Below are positions 1 through 9,166 of a stretch of 64,000 bases of DNA, one piece after another. The translations under genes were made by a program, and so were the position numbers. A model generated the notes under the pieces. The model saw only the letters and a program-made list of their open reading frames with translations. It was not told the DNA's origin and did not search any database. Source of the stretch: Methanobacterium sp964452085 (GTDB lineage: Archaea > Methanobacteriota > Methanobacteria > Methanobacteriales > Methanobacteriaceae); NCBI GenBank assembly GCA_964452085.1, contig CAYVKL010000009.1:1-64000 (forward strand). Direction: 5' to 3'. Within the stretch, counting starts at the first letter, position 1. Each line of letters begins with the position of its first letter.

Positions 1-271
1 TTCACCTCATTTTTTTTTAACCCACATTTTTTTTTTTGAATTGCAGTGTTTGGAATTTTTTTAAAATTCGTTTAACACCAACAATATCAACTTTCCTTGA
101 TTTTTTTTAAACTAAAAGTGAAAGTTTATATAGTCATTCTTCTAAAATGAACATGTCAAATTAATGATTTTATCAATTGGCATTCTCATAATGAGATGCT
201 CTTAATGCATATAACGCATTATGCATCAAAAATACTTAATAAACTTATTACAATGTTAATGGAGGTTTATA
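1..271. other. AT-rich leader before cbiM, non-coding
   Basis: The first 271 bases carry oligo-T runs (near 9-18 and 29-38) and no convincing reading frame. The right half contains two inverted repeats, listed separately, and AT-rich stretches that could serve as a TATA element. A GGAGG ribosome binding site lies at 261-265, six bases before the cbiM ATG. The region is best read as the promoter and leader of the cobalt transport genes. Confidence 0.6.
184..220. promoter_or_regulatory. Two inverted repeats upstream of cbiM, candidate operator
   Basis: A perfect 13-base palindrome, TCTCATAATGAGA, lies at 184-196. A second inverted repeat, AATGC-N7-GCATT, lies at 204-220 and is followed at once by ATGCAT. 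Both sit 50 to 90 bases before the cbiM start, where an archaeal repressor or activator would bind. A metal-responsive regulator is a reasonable inference for a cobalt transporter, but no regulator gene is nearby and the binding protein is unknown. Confidence 0.4.
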
Positions 272-958
272 ATGCATATAATGGAAGGTTTCTTGCCCTG
301 GCAATGGTGCTTGTTATGGTACCTTGTTTCCTTACCCGTGGTGGCTTATGGTGTAATTCAAATTAAAAAGATAACCGACAAAAACCCAGAATCCAAGCCA
401 TTAATTGCTGTTTCAGGGGCATTTATTTTCGTTTTATCATCAATAAAATTCCTATCAGTTACAGGTAGTTCTTCCCATCCCACTGGGACGGGTTTAGGGT
501 CAGTTTTATTCGGACCCGCCGTTACCTGTGTTTTAGGAACCATAGTTCTAGTTTTCCAGGCATTATTACTGGCTCACGGAGGTTTAACCACTCTGGGAGC
601 TAACATATTCTCCATGGGAATTGTAGGTCCTCTGGCAGCATGGATGGTTTATAAAGGAATTCAAAAGGCAGGATGGTCCCCACTGATAGGAGTGTTCCTG
701 GCAGCATTATTGGCTGACTGGTTAACCTATGTTACCACAGCAACACAGCTTGCCCTGGCATTTCCATTACCCACATTTAGTGATGCATTCATTAAATTCA
801 TGATCATTTTCGCCTACACTCAGATACCACTGGCCATTGCTGAAGGACTGTTAACTGTGGTTATATTTGATTATATTATGAAACTAAGACCCGATATCCT
901 GCGGAAACTTAAAGTTATAGGACCTGAAGAGAAGGAAAAAGTCGAGGCGGTGTCTTAA
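272..958 (+). CDS. cbiM: CbiM, cobalt ECF-transporter substrate-binding membrane protein
   Basis: Integral membrane component that captures Co2+ for the CbiMNQO energy-coupling-factor importer, feeding corrinoid synthesis. The 228-residue protein begins MHIMEGFLP; in the CbiM family the extreme N-terminus (M-H-I-M-E-G) supplies metal ligands through the N-terminal amine and His2. Several hydrophobic helices follow, and the glycine-rich LGANIFSMGIVGPL segment is typical. The start is fixed by GGAGG six bases upstream. It is the first gene of a cbiM-cbiN-cbiQ run, and the cbiM stop is followed directly by a GTG that opens only a short out-of-frame peptide. Confidence 0.95.
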   Translation: MHIMEGFLPWQWCLLWYLVSLPVVAYGVIQIKKITDKNPESKPLIAVSGAFIFVLSSIKFLSVTGSSSHPTGTGLGSVLFGPAVTCVLGTIVLVFQALLLAHGGLTTLGANIFSMGIVGPLAAWMVYKGIQKAGWSPLIGVFLAALLADWLTYVTTATQLALAFPLPTFSDAFIKFMIIFAYTQIPLAIAEGLLTVVIFDYIMKLRPDILRKLKVIGPEEKEKVEAVS

Positions 959-1046
959 GTGGATAGTATAGAGTTTAATGGTTTTGATATTAAAGAGGGC
1001 GGTGCCCTTGATAGTAAAGAAGAGGGTGTCTTACTTGGATAGTAAA
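944..1046 (+). repeat. Three imperfect copies of the cbiN start region
   Basis: Three related blocks of about 25 bases occur at 944-970, 995-1018 and 1022-1046. Each has a purine-rich GAGGG/GAGGC core, then GTG(C/T), then a (T/C)TTGATAGTA or GTGGATAGTA element. The first block includes the end of cbiM and a GTG at 959; the third carries the ribosome binding site and the likely TTG start of cbiN at 1035. The pattern looks like local tandem duplication of a ribosome-binding-site and start unit. Confidence 0.6.
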
Positions 1047-1376
1047 TATTATATCCTCATATTGGCCCTGGTTGTTATAATAGCTGTTTCACCCTTTATT
1101 ATTTACAATGGTCAGGGTGAACAACAGGGTTTATTTGGTGGAGCTGATGCTGCTGCCAGTACTGCCATAGAAGAGACTGGTTACCAGCCCTGGTTCAAAT
1201 CAATATGGGAACCCCCTAGTGATGAGGTTGAAACTTTCATATTCTCTCTTCAAGCAGCCATTGGGGCATTAATTGTGGGTTACATCTTAGGGTACTACAG
1301 TGGACGGTCAAAAGAAAGAAAAAAACGAGAAGAAGAGGAAGATGAAAACAATTTAAACCAGATTAAGGAGGATTAA
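1035..1376 (+). CDS. cbiN: CbiN, cobalt transporter accessory membrane protein
   Basis: Small auxiliary subunit of the CbiMNQO cobalt importer. From the TTG at 1035 the protein has 113 residues: an N-terminal transmembrane helix (YILILALVVIIAVSPFII), an extracytoplasmic loop with the GGADAAA and W-P motifs typical of CbiN, a second helix (IGALIVGYILGYYSG), and a highly charged Lys/Glu tail. The open frame extends upstream to 978, but GAGGG at 1022-1026 is ideally spaced for TTG 1035, and the extra residues do not look like CbiN. It lies between cbiM and cbiQ. Confidence 0.88.
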   Translation: MDSKYYILILALVVIIAVSPFIIYNGQGEQQGLFGGADAAASTAIEETGYQPWFKSIWEPPSDEVETFIFSLQAAIGALIVGYILGYYSGRSKERKKREEEEDENNLNQIKED

Positions 1377-1501
1377 ACCAAAAGTCCATTAAATAATTTA
1401 AGGTAAACTTGAATTTTTATAAAGTAAAATATAAATATAAAGTAAACTTGAAAATAAATAAAGTAAGCTTACTTGGGGATTATAATTACCTGGAGATTAT
1501 A

Positions 1502-2290
1502 ATGTTTGAAAACACACTGGATAACTACGCTCACTCCAATGGCCTTAAAGATATGAACACCTTCTTTAAGGTTGTATTTGCAATTTCAACCATGCTGGTG
1601 AGTTTAATATCCACATCACCCATTGTACCTTTAATAGTAACTTTGGTGATGTCCTTTTTGATTATTTTCCAGGCCAAAATCCCTTTAAAGTTTTACCTTA
1701 AATTTTTAGCCATACCTTTTACTTTTGGATTCATAACCTTCATTTTCATGGCGTTTTTCTTTGGAGTGGGTACCCCTATTCTGGAACTGGGAATATTCAA
1801 CTTAGCAGTAACTGAAGATGGATTTAACTTAGGATTACTCTTATTTTCAAGAGTGATGGGTGGTTTTGCCTGCATGGCATTTCTGGCATTAACCATTCCC
1901 ATGACAGAACTATTTTCTGAACTGGAACGCTTGAAAATCCCTCAGATAGTCATGGAACTGGCTATGTTAATGTACCGTTACATATTCCTATTTTTAGATG
2001 AGGGAGTTAACATGTACCATGCCCAGGAAACAAGACTTGGCTACTCATCTTTAAACAAATCCTTTAAATCCATGGGAATGCTAGGCAGCAATCTCTTTAT
2101 AAGAACCTGGATTAAGGGTGAACAGGCCCATATTGCCATGGAATCCAGATGTTACACTGGTTCCCTGAGAACATTAAAAACACCACAGAGTCTAAAAAGT
2201 GCAGGGGCTCGTAATTTATTCTTACTGGTTTCATTTGAACTAATTCTTGTTTTGGGTGTTTACCTAACTGGAAACTTCCGGATTGTTTAA
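1502..2290 (+). CDS. cbiQ: CbiQ, ECF-transporter transmembrane component (cobalt)
   Basis: Energy-coupling transmembrane protein linking CbiM to the ATPase. The 262-residue form starts at ATG 1502, chosen because GGAG lies six bases upstream; the open frame runs back to 1409, but that extension is AT-rich and repetitive. Five or so hydrophobic helices are visible. The cytoplasmic signature for coupling to the ATPase is present as ETRLGYSS and, later, AMESRCYTG, matching the ExR / A-x-x-x-RG-type EcfT motifs. The partner gene cbiO is not adjacent: it lies about 10.5 kb downstream at 12850. Confidence 0.92.
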   Translation: MFENTLDNYAHSNGLKDMNTFFKVVFAISTMLVSLISTSPIVPLIVTLVMSFLIIFQAKIPLKFYLKFLAIPFTFGFITFIFMAFFFGVGTPILELGIFNLAVTEDGFNLGLLLFSRVMGGFACMAFLALTIPMTELFSELERLKIPQIVMELAMLMYRYIFLFLDEGVNMYHAQETRLGYSSLNKSFKSMGMLGSNLFIRTWIKGEQAHIAMESRCYTGSLRTLKTPQSLKSAGARNLFLLVSFELILVLGVYLTGNFRIV

Positions 2291-2458
2291 TCAAATATTG
2301 AATTAATTATTTTAACCATGAATTTGTTGAATTAATTTGTTTTAATCCTGAATTCCTGGAATTAAATATTTTAACCTGGACTTCATTTTGAATACAAAGA
2401 AATATTCCCCTTGCTGAATAAATATATACTAGGATCTTATTTAGCGGGGGGATTCAAA

Positions 2459-3061
2459 TTGGATAATAATAGATTATTAATTTACGCCTTGATAGTTGCA
2501 GTGTGTTTTGTAGCTCTTTTTGTCACATCTGATGGTTATAAGGGATTTAAACGGGTTCCAGTTGAATATGCTACCTATACCGAGAATGGTATTAGTTTCC
2601 AGTATCCCAAAGAATGGGTTCGAGCCAGTGAACATGAAATAATCAATTATCCCAATGAAAAAATAGATGCAATAGCAACTTTAACCAAAAAGGGTTCTGA
2701 AAATCTTAATTTAAAGTTTTCAGTCTTTCTGGTCAATGAAAGTGTCACAGATGCCCAGTTCCAGAACTATCTGAACAATCAAAAAACGGCCTCAGCCAAT
2801 ATTATTTCCCAGAGAAATCTCACTGTGGATGGAGTACCCGCTTATGAACAGGTGGAAAGAATAGGTGAAGGACAACGAGCCACCATAGTATTCCTGAAAG
2901 ATGGGAAAGAATATGAGATAAGACTTTTTGTCCCAGATGGAATTTATCCAACAAATAAAAATATTGAATCAGTTCGTTCTGAGTTAAATACCATCCTTGA
3001 AAGCTTTAAAATAACTGATAGTGGCAATATCACTTTGAACAAATATCTAACCCAAAAATAA
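2459..3061 (+). CDS. Membrane-anchored PsbP-like protein
   Basis: Protein of about 200 residues with an N-terminal membrane anchor (LLIYALIVAVCFVALFV) and an outside domain resembling the PsbP/DUF1795-like fold: YTENGISFQYPKEW near the start of the domain, and a closing VRSELNTILESFKI helix typical of these exported stress or binding proteins. Function unknown. The TTG at 2459 is the likely start because GGGGGG at 2446-2451 sits exactly 7 bases upstream; an earlier in-frame start at 2411 has no ribosome binding site. It lies between cbiQ and the carbohydrate module with no obvious link to either. Confidence 0.7.
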   Translation: MDNNRLLIYALIVAVCFVALFVTSDGYKGFKRVPVEYATYTENGISFQYPKEWVRASEHEIINYPNEKIDAIATLTKKGSENLNLKFSVFLVNESVTDAQFQNYLNNQKTASANIISQRNLTVDGVPAYEQVERIGEGQRATIVFLKDGKEYEIRLFVPDGIYPTNKNIESVRSELNTILESFKITDSGNITLNKYLTQK

Positions 3062-3300
3062 CTTTCAGATCAGATAGATTCACTTTAAAAAAGCTGTTGA
3101 TGATTAGACTCATGTGCATTTTTTTAAAATAGTTAATAATATAGTAAATCTTTAAATAGGGCAGAATTTAACCACTATTATAAAAATAAGGGATTGAGAT
3201 AGTGCCAATTCAAGGGTACCATTTATGGTTTAACTTGTATTCTTATCTATAATTGGTTTCTAGATTGATATCCACAATCAATATTACAGGAGATACCAAA

Positions 3301-4824
3301 ATGGACTCTGAATTTATGCAAGACAAGGAAATAATAGTAGCTTCCAATCGAGGACCGGTAGTATTCAAAAGAGATGCCCAAGGAAAAATTGAACTAATAA
3401 GGGGTGCCGGGGGAATAGTGGGGTCAATGATACCCTTTTTGAAAAAAACTCAGGGTACATGGGTTTCTTCAGCAATAGGCGAATGTGACCATTATATAAA
3501 CAACAAATATCAGGGTAAAGTTCCAATATCCTTGGAAGACCCTGAATATTATGTACAATTCGTCAAAACAGAAGAAGATGATTATAATAATTTTAATGGT
3601 AAATTTGCAAATCCGCTATTATGGTTTATTCATCATTCCATGTGGTTCTCACCATATTCTCCCTGTGCAGATGATGAACTGCACAAGGCATGGGATTCAT
3701 ACCAGTATGTGAATTCCATGTTTGCTGAAACCATTGGAAAAGATGTAGCCAAATCAGAAAAGACTCCTATTGTAATGTTGCAGGATTATCATATTTATTT
3801 AACACCTAAATTGATAAGAAAAGAGCATCCTGATGTTCTAATGAGTCAATTTGTTCATATACCCTTCCCCTCACCAGAAATATTCCAGCAGTTACCTAAT
3901 CACATGCAAACCGAGATATTAAGCAGTGTACTCACCAACAATGTTTTAGGATTCCATATTCCCCGTTACATGAACAACTTCCTCCAGACAGTTAAATTAA
4001 TCTTACCCGATGCTTCTGTAGATGAAATTTCTGGGGATATTCTATATAAAGGGCAAGTCTGCCATGTGAGGACTTATCCCATTAGTATTGATATAGAAAC
4101 ACTAAAAAACCATGGTCAAAGTCCTAATGTAATTAGTAAGGAAGTAGAAGTTGCTGAAATGATTGGAGATTGTAAACTAATCTACCGTACAGATAGAGCA
4201 GACTTATCCAAGAATATAATTAGGGGATTCCAAGCTTATGACCTCTTTCTGGAGAAATATCCTGATTGGAGGGGTAAAGTTAAATTTGTGGCAACTTTAA
4301 TGCCATCAAGGCAGGATATCAAAATCTACAGGGAATACACGGATAACATAAAGGACATAGTGAAGAAAATCAATGAAAAATACGCCACTCCTGATTGGGA
4401 GCCAATTAAATATATTTGCAGGGGAGATTACGACCTGGTAGTTGCTCTTATGAAAAGATATGATGTTTTAATGGTCAATCCTATATTGGATGGAATGAAC
4501 ATTGTGGCCAAAGAAGGCAGTGTATTAAACGAAAATAACGGCGTATTGGTCCTTTCTACTGGGGCTGGTTGTTATGAGGAGTTAAAAGAGGGTGCTATTT
4601 GTATAAATCCTTATGATCTAAGGCAAACAGCAGAAGCCCTTGATACGGCTTTGTTAATGGATGATAAATCCAAATCAGTACTCTTAAGTGAGGCAAGAGC
4701 AGCCATAGAAAGGAATGATTTGAATAAATGGGTCACTGATCAATTAAATGATATTGAAAAGGTAATGAATGAAAAACAGAAACTTCAATCTGAAAAAGGA
4801 GAAGGCGCAATTCGGATGAATTAA
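3301..4824 (+). CDS. GT20 glycosyltransferase 1 (trehalose-6-phosphate synthase-like)
   Basis: Retaining GT20-family glycosyltransferase of 507 residues, expected to join glucose from an NDP-glucose donor to a sugar phosphate or polyol phosphate. Family motifs are intact: SNRGPV and the RGAGG loop at the N-terminus, LQDYHIYLTPKLIR (OtsA DYHL block), HIPFPSPEIF, YRTDRADLSKN (the OtsA R-x-D-x-x-K catalytic block), and DGMNIVAKE with the donor-binding Asp and Glu. ATG 3301 follows AGGAGA; the frame opens upstream at 3253. The acceptor cannot be deduced. A second, clearly related GT20 lies at 6248-7750 on the other strand, and the sugar kinase gene follows on the same strand. Confidence 0.85.
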   Translation: MDSEFMQDKEIIVASNRGPVVFKRDAQGKIELIRGAGGIVGSMIPFLKKTQGTWVSSAIGECDHYINNKYQGKVPISLEDPEYYVQFVKTEEDDYNNFNGKFANPLLWFIHHSMWFSPYSPCADDELHKAWDSYQYVNSMFAETIGKDVAKSEKTPIVMLQDYHIYLTPKLIRKEHPDVLMSQFVHIPFPSPEIFQQLPNHMQTEILSSVLTNNVLGFHIPRYMNNFLQTVKLILPDASVDEISGDILYKGQVCHVRTYPISIDIETLKNHGQSPNVISKEVEVAEMIGDCKLIYRTDRADLSKNIIRGFQAYDLFLEKYPDWRGKVKFVATLMPSRQDIKIYREYTDNIKDIVKKINEKYATPDWEPIKYICRGDYDLVVALMKRYDVLMVNPILDGMNIVAKEGSVLNENNGVLVLSTGAGCYEELKEGAICINPYDLRQTAEALDTALLMDDKSKSVLLSEARAAIERNDLNKWVTDQLNDIEKVMNEKQKLQSEKGEGAIRMN

Positions 4825-4991
4825 CTTTTTCAGATGATTTAACTCTTTTGGATAATTAGTCGTATTTGGATGAATTATCCTAATATGAATTGAATTTTCG
4901 AATAAATTAGCATTTAGGTTTGATCAAATCTTAGAATTAATAGTTTTAGGATGAATTAGTCATTTTATAAAAATTTAGGGGATATTTTTAA

Positions 4992-6134
4992 ATGTCCATT
5001 CAACTGCATGATAAATTACAAGCAGCAGAAAAAAAGAAGGATCTGCCTAAAGTTATTGCCTATAACCGGATTGATGGTCCAGGATCCAGTTTGGATTTAA
5101 ACGAATTTCAGCAAACCTTCTGGAAATTACCAGATATACCAAAAGAGGATGATCCTTCCAGAAAATGGACTCAAAACCTTCCCAGAACAGTAGGCATAAC
5201 CATAGACACTGGAACCAAAATTGAGGCCCATCCTTTTGACAGGGACAGTATCAGTGTAAAATCTGTTGACTATAACACTCAGGTTACAGCTCGTCCTGGT
5301 GAAGTAATTCCAGTTAGTGAGAACTGGTTACTTAAAATAATTGAAATATTCAACCTTAAAGGAGTTATGTTTGTTTTAAAGAATTTAAGAGAAGGCATAC
5401 ATTCTTCAGGTCTGGGAGGATCATCAACTGCCACCATTGGGGTGTGTATACTTGCCAATGAATTGGCGGGAAGACCCTTCACCAATATTCAACTGATTTC
5501 CTTAGCTGCTCGTATTGAACAGGGACTAGGTTTAAGTATCACTGGAACCCAGGAACAATCCAATGTTCTGTTTGGGGGAGTAACTGATTACGTATGGTTC
5601 CCATGGGGAAGACCAGGACAACCTGGTACTGGTTATGGTGAATCTTTAAGATATGAACTTCTACCACCTACTAATTATGGGCTTTTGGAAGAAAGAATGG
5701 CTATTTTTCATTCTGGACATCACCGCCGAAGTGCAGATGTCAATACGACTTGGATGAACGCTCTTTTAACTGATACTGGATATAAATTACATTCCCAGAA
5801 AATGAGAATAGCCTATGAGTATCGTGAGGGGTTAAGACTCCAGAAATGGGACCATGTCTATGAATCAATAGAAAAATACCGTAAACTACGAATAAAACTA
5901 TGTGAAGGTTATATGGAAAGCTCTTGGGATTTATTGGAACGTGCAGATAATTATAACACTACAGTTTTCCCTTTAGGGGCAGGTGGGGGTGGTGGTGTAC
6001 TTTTATTCTCACCTAGTCCAGAATCTTTAGAAAAAATAAGGGAAGAATTAAAAGGCATTTATAGTGAAATCCCCTTTAAAATAAGATCTAAGGGTCATGA
6101 AATTGATAATGGAAACATTATGGAAAATTATTAA
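4992..6134 (+). CDS. GHMP-family sugar kinase
   Basis: GHMP-superfamily kinase of 380 residues, probably phosphorylating a hexose or heptose, likely at C1. The ATP-binding motif is seen as SSGLGGSSTATI, the second family block as GTQEQSNVLFGGV (compare the G-x-Q-D-Q block of HddA-like sugar kinases), and the C-terminal glycine-rich block as PLGAGGGGGVLLF. The start is supported by AGGGGATA upstream. It is co-oriented with GT20 number 1 and converges on GT20 number 2. With the GalT-like gene at the far end of the cluster it suggests salvage of a free sugar to a nucleotide sugar. The exact substrate is unknown. Confidence 0.8.
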   Translation: MSIQLHDKLQAAEKKKDLPKVIAYNRIDGPGSSLDLNEFQQTFWKLPDIPKEDDPSRKWTQNLPRTVGITIDTGTKIEAHPFDRDSISVKSVDYNTQVTARPGEVIPVSENWLLKIIEIFNLKGVMFVLKNLREGIHSSGLGGSSTATIGVCILANELAGRPFTNIQLISLAARIEQGLGLSITGTQEQSNVLFGGVTDYVWFPWGRPGQPGTGYGESLRYELLPPTNYGLLEERMAIFHSGHHRRSADVNTTWMNALLTDTGYKLHSQKMRIAYEYREGLRLQKWDHVYESIEKYRKLRIKLCEGYMESSWDLLERADNYNTTVFPLGAGGGGGVLLFSPSPESLEKIREELKGIYSEIPFKIRSKGHEIDNGNIMENY

Positions 6135-6247
6135 TTTTAAGGTCATGAGTTGGATAAATGATGTAATATTCATGAATTAAGATCCTAATTCTTGAAATTA
6201 GTCCTAATAATTGAATTTAATCCAATGAAAGTTATTTGCTTATTTTT

Positions 6248-7750
6248 TTAAAAATCCTTAGAGTTTTTGATTCTTTCAATATCCTCAAATTGTTCACTGA
6301 TCCAGTGATATATGGTTCTTTGAGCTACAATCTTTTGCAAGTTCTCAAATCTTTCACTTCTTTCGTTTTTATCCATTATTAGTGCCTTGTGATATGCTTC
6401 AGCGGTTTGACTGATATCATAGGGGTTTATTGCCAGCACATGGTCTTTAAGTTCTTCAAAACATCCTGCTTTATCAGATAAGATTATAACGCCCTGATTT
6501 TCGTTAACAGCAGATGCTTCCTTGGGAACGATGTTCATACCGTCTGCGATAGGGTTCACAATCATACAGTCATAATTTTTGAAAGCAGCAACCACCAGCG
6601 CATAATCTGCTTTAAATATCCATTCGATAGGTTTCCAATCATCAGTACTGTATTTAACGTTTATATCCTCAATTATGTCTATAATATCATAATAATAGTC
6701 ATAATATTCTCGAATCTGTTGCCTTGTGGGTTTTCCAGTGGTTAAATATTTCACTTTGCCGTGGTACTCTGGATATTTATGGAGGAAGAGTTCGTAGGCT
6801 TGAAATCCCCGAATAATATTTTTACTTAAATCTGCACGGTCGGTACGGTAGAAAAGAAAACAATCTCCCTTAATCTCTTTCACAAGCTTCTCTTTTTTGG
6901 AAACTTCCGGTGAAATTGCCATTTCTTTAATTCCTTCATAGTCCACTGAAATGGGATAACTCTTAACATGGGTGGTTTGTCCATTGTGCCAGACTATTCC
7001 TTCATTATAATCAACTTCATCAGCGTATTCTTCACAGGTTTGTATGAAATTGGTGACATAACGGGGGATGTGGAATCCCAAAAGGTTGTTGGACAATAAC
7101 CCTTCAATAATTGCTTTTCTCATATATTCTGGTATTATGTTAAAGTACTCTGATTGGGGCCAGGGTATGTGGATAAATTGGCTTAGGAATGTTTTCTTCA
7201 TTTCCTGTCTAATGTAGGTTGGACATAAATAAAGATGGTAATCCTGTAACATTATTAAGGGTTCTTTATCACTTCTTTTACTTTCTGCCAGGACTTTTTC
7301 AGCAAATTTCTGGTTGGTGAACTTATAACCTTCATCCCAGGCCTGGTGAATCTTGTCATCAATATCAGGAGTGTAAGGGCTGTTCCACATGTAGTGCTGG
7401 ACAAACCAGAGTAACGGATTACTTATGGTGCTGTAGTAACATTCATATTGGTCTGGGTCTACTACAACGAAAGGCACCCAAAACAGGGGGTCTTCTTCGG
7501 GAATAGGGACTCTGTTTTCAGGGTATTTCTTAGCAATTTCTTTATCACCCGGAGTCATTGCACTGGCAATCCAAACACCGTTTAATGCTTCCATTAAGGG
7601 TAATAAGGTAGAAACAAGGCCACCAGCCCCTCTTTTCATCTCTATTTTGCTATTTTTTTTATAAAATTCAACTGGACCTCTATTGGAGGCAACAATTAAA
7701 TTTTTATCCTTCAAAAACTCTAAAATTTTGTTTTGGTCAGGAAAATTCAT
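6248..7750 (-). CDS. GT20 glycosyltransferase 2 (trehalose-6-phosphate synthase-like)
   Basis: Second GT20 enzyme, 500 residues, with the same block order as the first: SNRGPV, MKRGAGGLV, NPLLWFVQHYMWNSPYTP, LQDYHLYLCPTYIR, HIPWPQSEYF, YRTDRADLSKN and DGMNIVPKEAS. The catalytic Arg/Lys and the donor-binding Asp/Glu are retained, so it should be active. GAGGTG lies 7 bases before the ATG at 7750. It is the last gene of a five-gene minus-strand run (GalT-like, phosphatase, nucleotidyltransferase, mutase, GT20). The two copies are diverged paralogues and may use different acceptors or form a hetero-oligomer; that part is inference. Confidence 0.85.
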   Translation of the reverse strand: MNFPDQNKILEFLKDKNLIVASNRGPVEFYKKNSKIEMKRGAGGLVSTLLPLMEALNGVWIASAMTPGDKEIAKKYPENRVPIPEEDPLFWVPFVVVDPDQYECYYSTISNPLLWFVQHYMWNSPYTPDIDDKIHQAWDEGYKFTNQKFAEKVLAESKRSDKEPLIMLQDYHLYLCPTYIRQEMKKTFLSQFIHIPWPQSEYFNIIPEYMRKAIIEGLLSNNLLGFHIPRYVTNFIQTCEEYADEVDYNEGIVWHNGQTTHVKSYPISVDYEGIKEMAISPEVSKKEKLVKEIKGDCFLFYRTDRADLSKNIIRGFQAYELFLHKYPEYHGKVKYLTTGKPTRQQIREYYDYYYDIIDIIEDINVKYSTDDWKPIEWIFKADYALVVAAFKNYDCMIVNPIADGMNIVPKEASAVNENQGVIILSDKAGCFEELKDHVLAINPYDISQTAEAYHKALIMDKNERSERFENLQKIVAQRTIYHWISEQFEDIERIKNSKDF

Positions 7751-7814
7751 TTCATAGCACCTCTAAATTCAGGTATTTTTTCAATTTAGAACTAATTTCA
7801 AATGATTTAACTAA

Positions 7815-9113
7815 CTAAACATCTTCAATCATTTTCTTCACAGATTCAGTTAATTCTTGTAATTTTAAAGCGGATTTGGATTCAATATAAACTCTTACAA
7901 GCGGTTCAAAGCGGGAAGGCCTAATTAATATGAAAGAGTCTTCTAAATCAACCCTAATACCATCTGTAGTGTTAATGTTATTCCCAGATTCAAATTTAGT
8001 TATGAAAGTATCGATAACTTCATCTTTTTTCTCATGTTCGCATTCTATGGTGAAACCAGTTCTGTTATACTCTTCTATTTCCCCCGCAAGATTAGATAAC
8101 GTGGCATCTTCCTTGGCCATTATTTCCAGCATTTTAACAACTGCAAAAATAGCATCGAAACAGGTCTGAAATTCAGGGAAAACGTACATACCTGGTTCAT
8201 CCCCTCCAAAAACTGCATCATTAAAATCTATTTCATTTAAAACATTATTTACCGAAGTTTTGATAAGTTGGCCCCCTGCATCTGCCACTATTTCTTCCAA
8301 GGACTGGGATGCAACTATTGAAGATATTATGTTGCTTCCAGGGTTATCTTTCAAGGCATATTTGGTAAAAATGCCCAGAACTGTCTGCTCTCGAATAATG
8401 TTTCCCTGGTGATCGATGAAAACCACCCGATCACCATCGTTGTCCAGAACAACACCCATATCAGCACCTATGGCTGTAATGAGCTCGGATACTAAAGATA
8501 ATCTCTTAGGGCTTGGTTCCGGGAAATCACTTGCAGATTGGCCATTCGTACTACCGATTAGCACCGTCTCGCAACCAATTTTTTTCAGTATCTGTGGAGT
8601 GAATGGTTTATCAACTTCCCCTTTTTTGTCTAAAACCACTAAAAAACCCTTGTTTTTTATGATATTCGTGGTGGCTTGTTTGAGAACGGCTCTCACGTAA
8701 AGATCTCTGTATTCATAAACATATTGCAAATTTCCTATCTGGTCCCAGGGCACTTGTTTGGCATGTGATAGCAAAGGAATCTCATGGTCGCTGAATATTT
8801 TAATATCAATGTCCTCGGGCCTTAAATGAGATTTGCTAATGGTGATAATGGCTGTAGCGTTATAATAATCCTTACCATAATGTATTACGGGTATGGGGGC
8901 AATTCCAAAATCAACAACATCTACACCAGCTGCCATCAAACCGGTGGTTAAAGATCTTTTGATCATTTGTGAAGGAACATTAAAGTCTCTGCCCACCACC
9001 ACCTGCTTCCCAGGGCCAATGAAATTGCCAACGATGGTACCTAAATGTGAAGCAAACTTATTGGTGATCTCTATATTTACCTGACCTCTAATGTTTTGAA
9101 CATATTTAGCCAT
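7815..9113 (-). CDS. Divergent phosphohexomutase (phosphomannomutase/phosphoglucomutase family)
   Basis: Alpha-D-phosphohexomutase-superfamily protein, 432 residues, presumably interconverting sugar-6- and sugar-1-phosphate for the neighbouring nucleotidyltransferase. The metal loop DNDGDR (about residues 224-229) is intact. The other signature loops are altered: the catalytic serine loop reads TISKSHLRPE instead of T-A-S-H-N-P, the sugar-specificity loop reads GGDEPGM instead of GGExSGH, and the phosphate loop reads RPSRFEP instead of RPSGTEP. ATG 9113 is chosen because a GAGGGAGAGGA site precedes it; the frame opens upstream at 9143. It may have changed substrate or activity. Confidence 0.75.
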   Translation of the reverse strand: MAKYVQNIRGQVNIEITNKFASHLGTIVGNFIGPGKQVVVGRDFNVPSQMIKRSLTTGLMAAGVDVVDFGIAPIPVIHYGKDYYNATAIITISKSHLRPEDIDIKIFSDHEIPLLSHAKQVPWDQIGNLQYVYEYRDLYVRAVLKQATTNIIKNKGFLVVLDKKGEVDKPFTPQILKKIGCETVLIGSTNGQSASDFPEPSPKRLSLVSELITAIGADMGVVLDNDGDRVVFIDHQGNIIREQTVLGIFTKYALKDNPGSNIISSIVASQSLEEIVADAGGQLIKTSVNNVLNEIDFNDAVFGGDEPGMYVFPEFQTCFDAIFAVVKMLEIMAKEDATLSNLAGEIEEYNRTGFTIECEHEKKDEVIDTFITKFESGNNINTTDGIRVDLEDSFILIRPSRFEPLVRVYIESKSALKLQELTESVKKMIEDV

Positions 9114-9166
9114 CTTAATCCTCTCCCTCAATAAATTTTCCAAGTTAAAAAAGATTTTTGATTATT

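Noticed and set aside
3253..3300. Upstream start for GT20 number 1
   Set aside because: The AGGAGA site is positioned for ATG 3301, and the upstream residues do not match the family.
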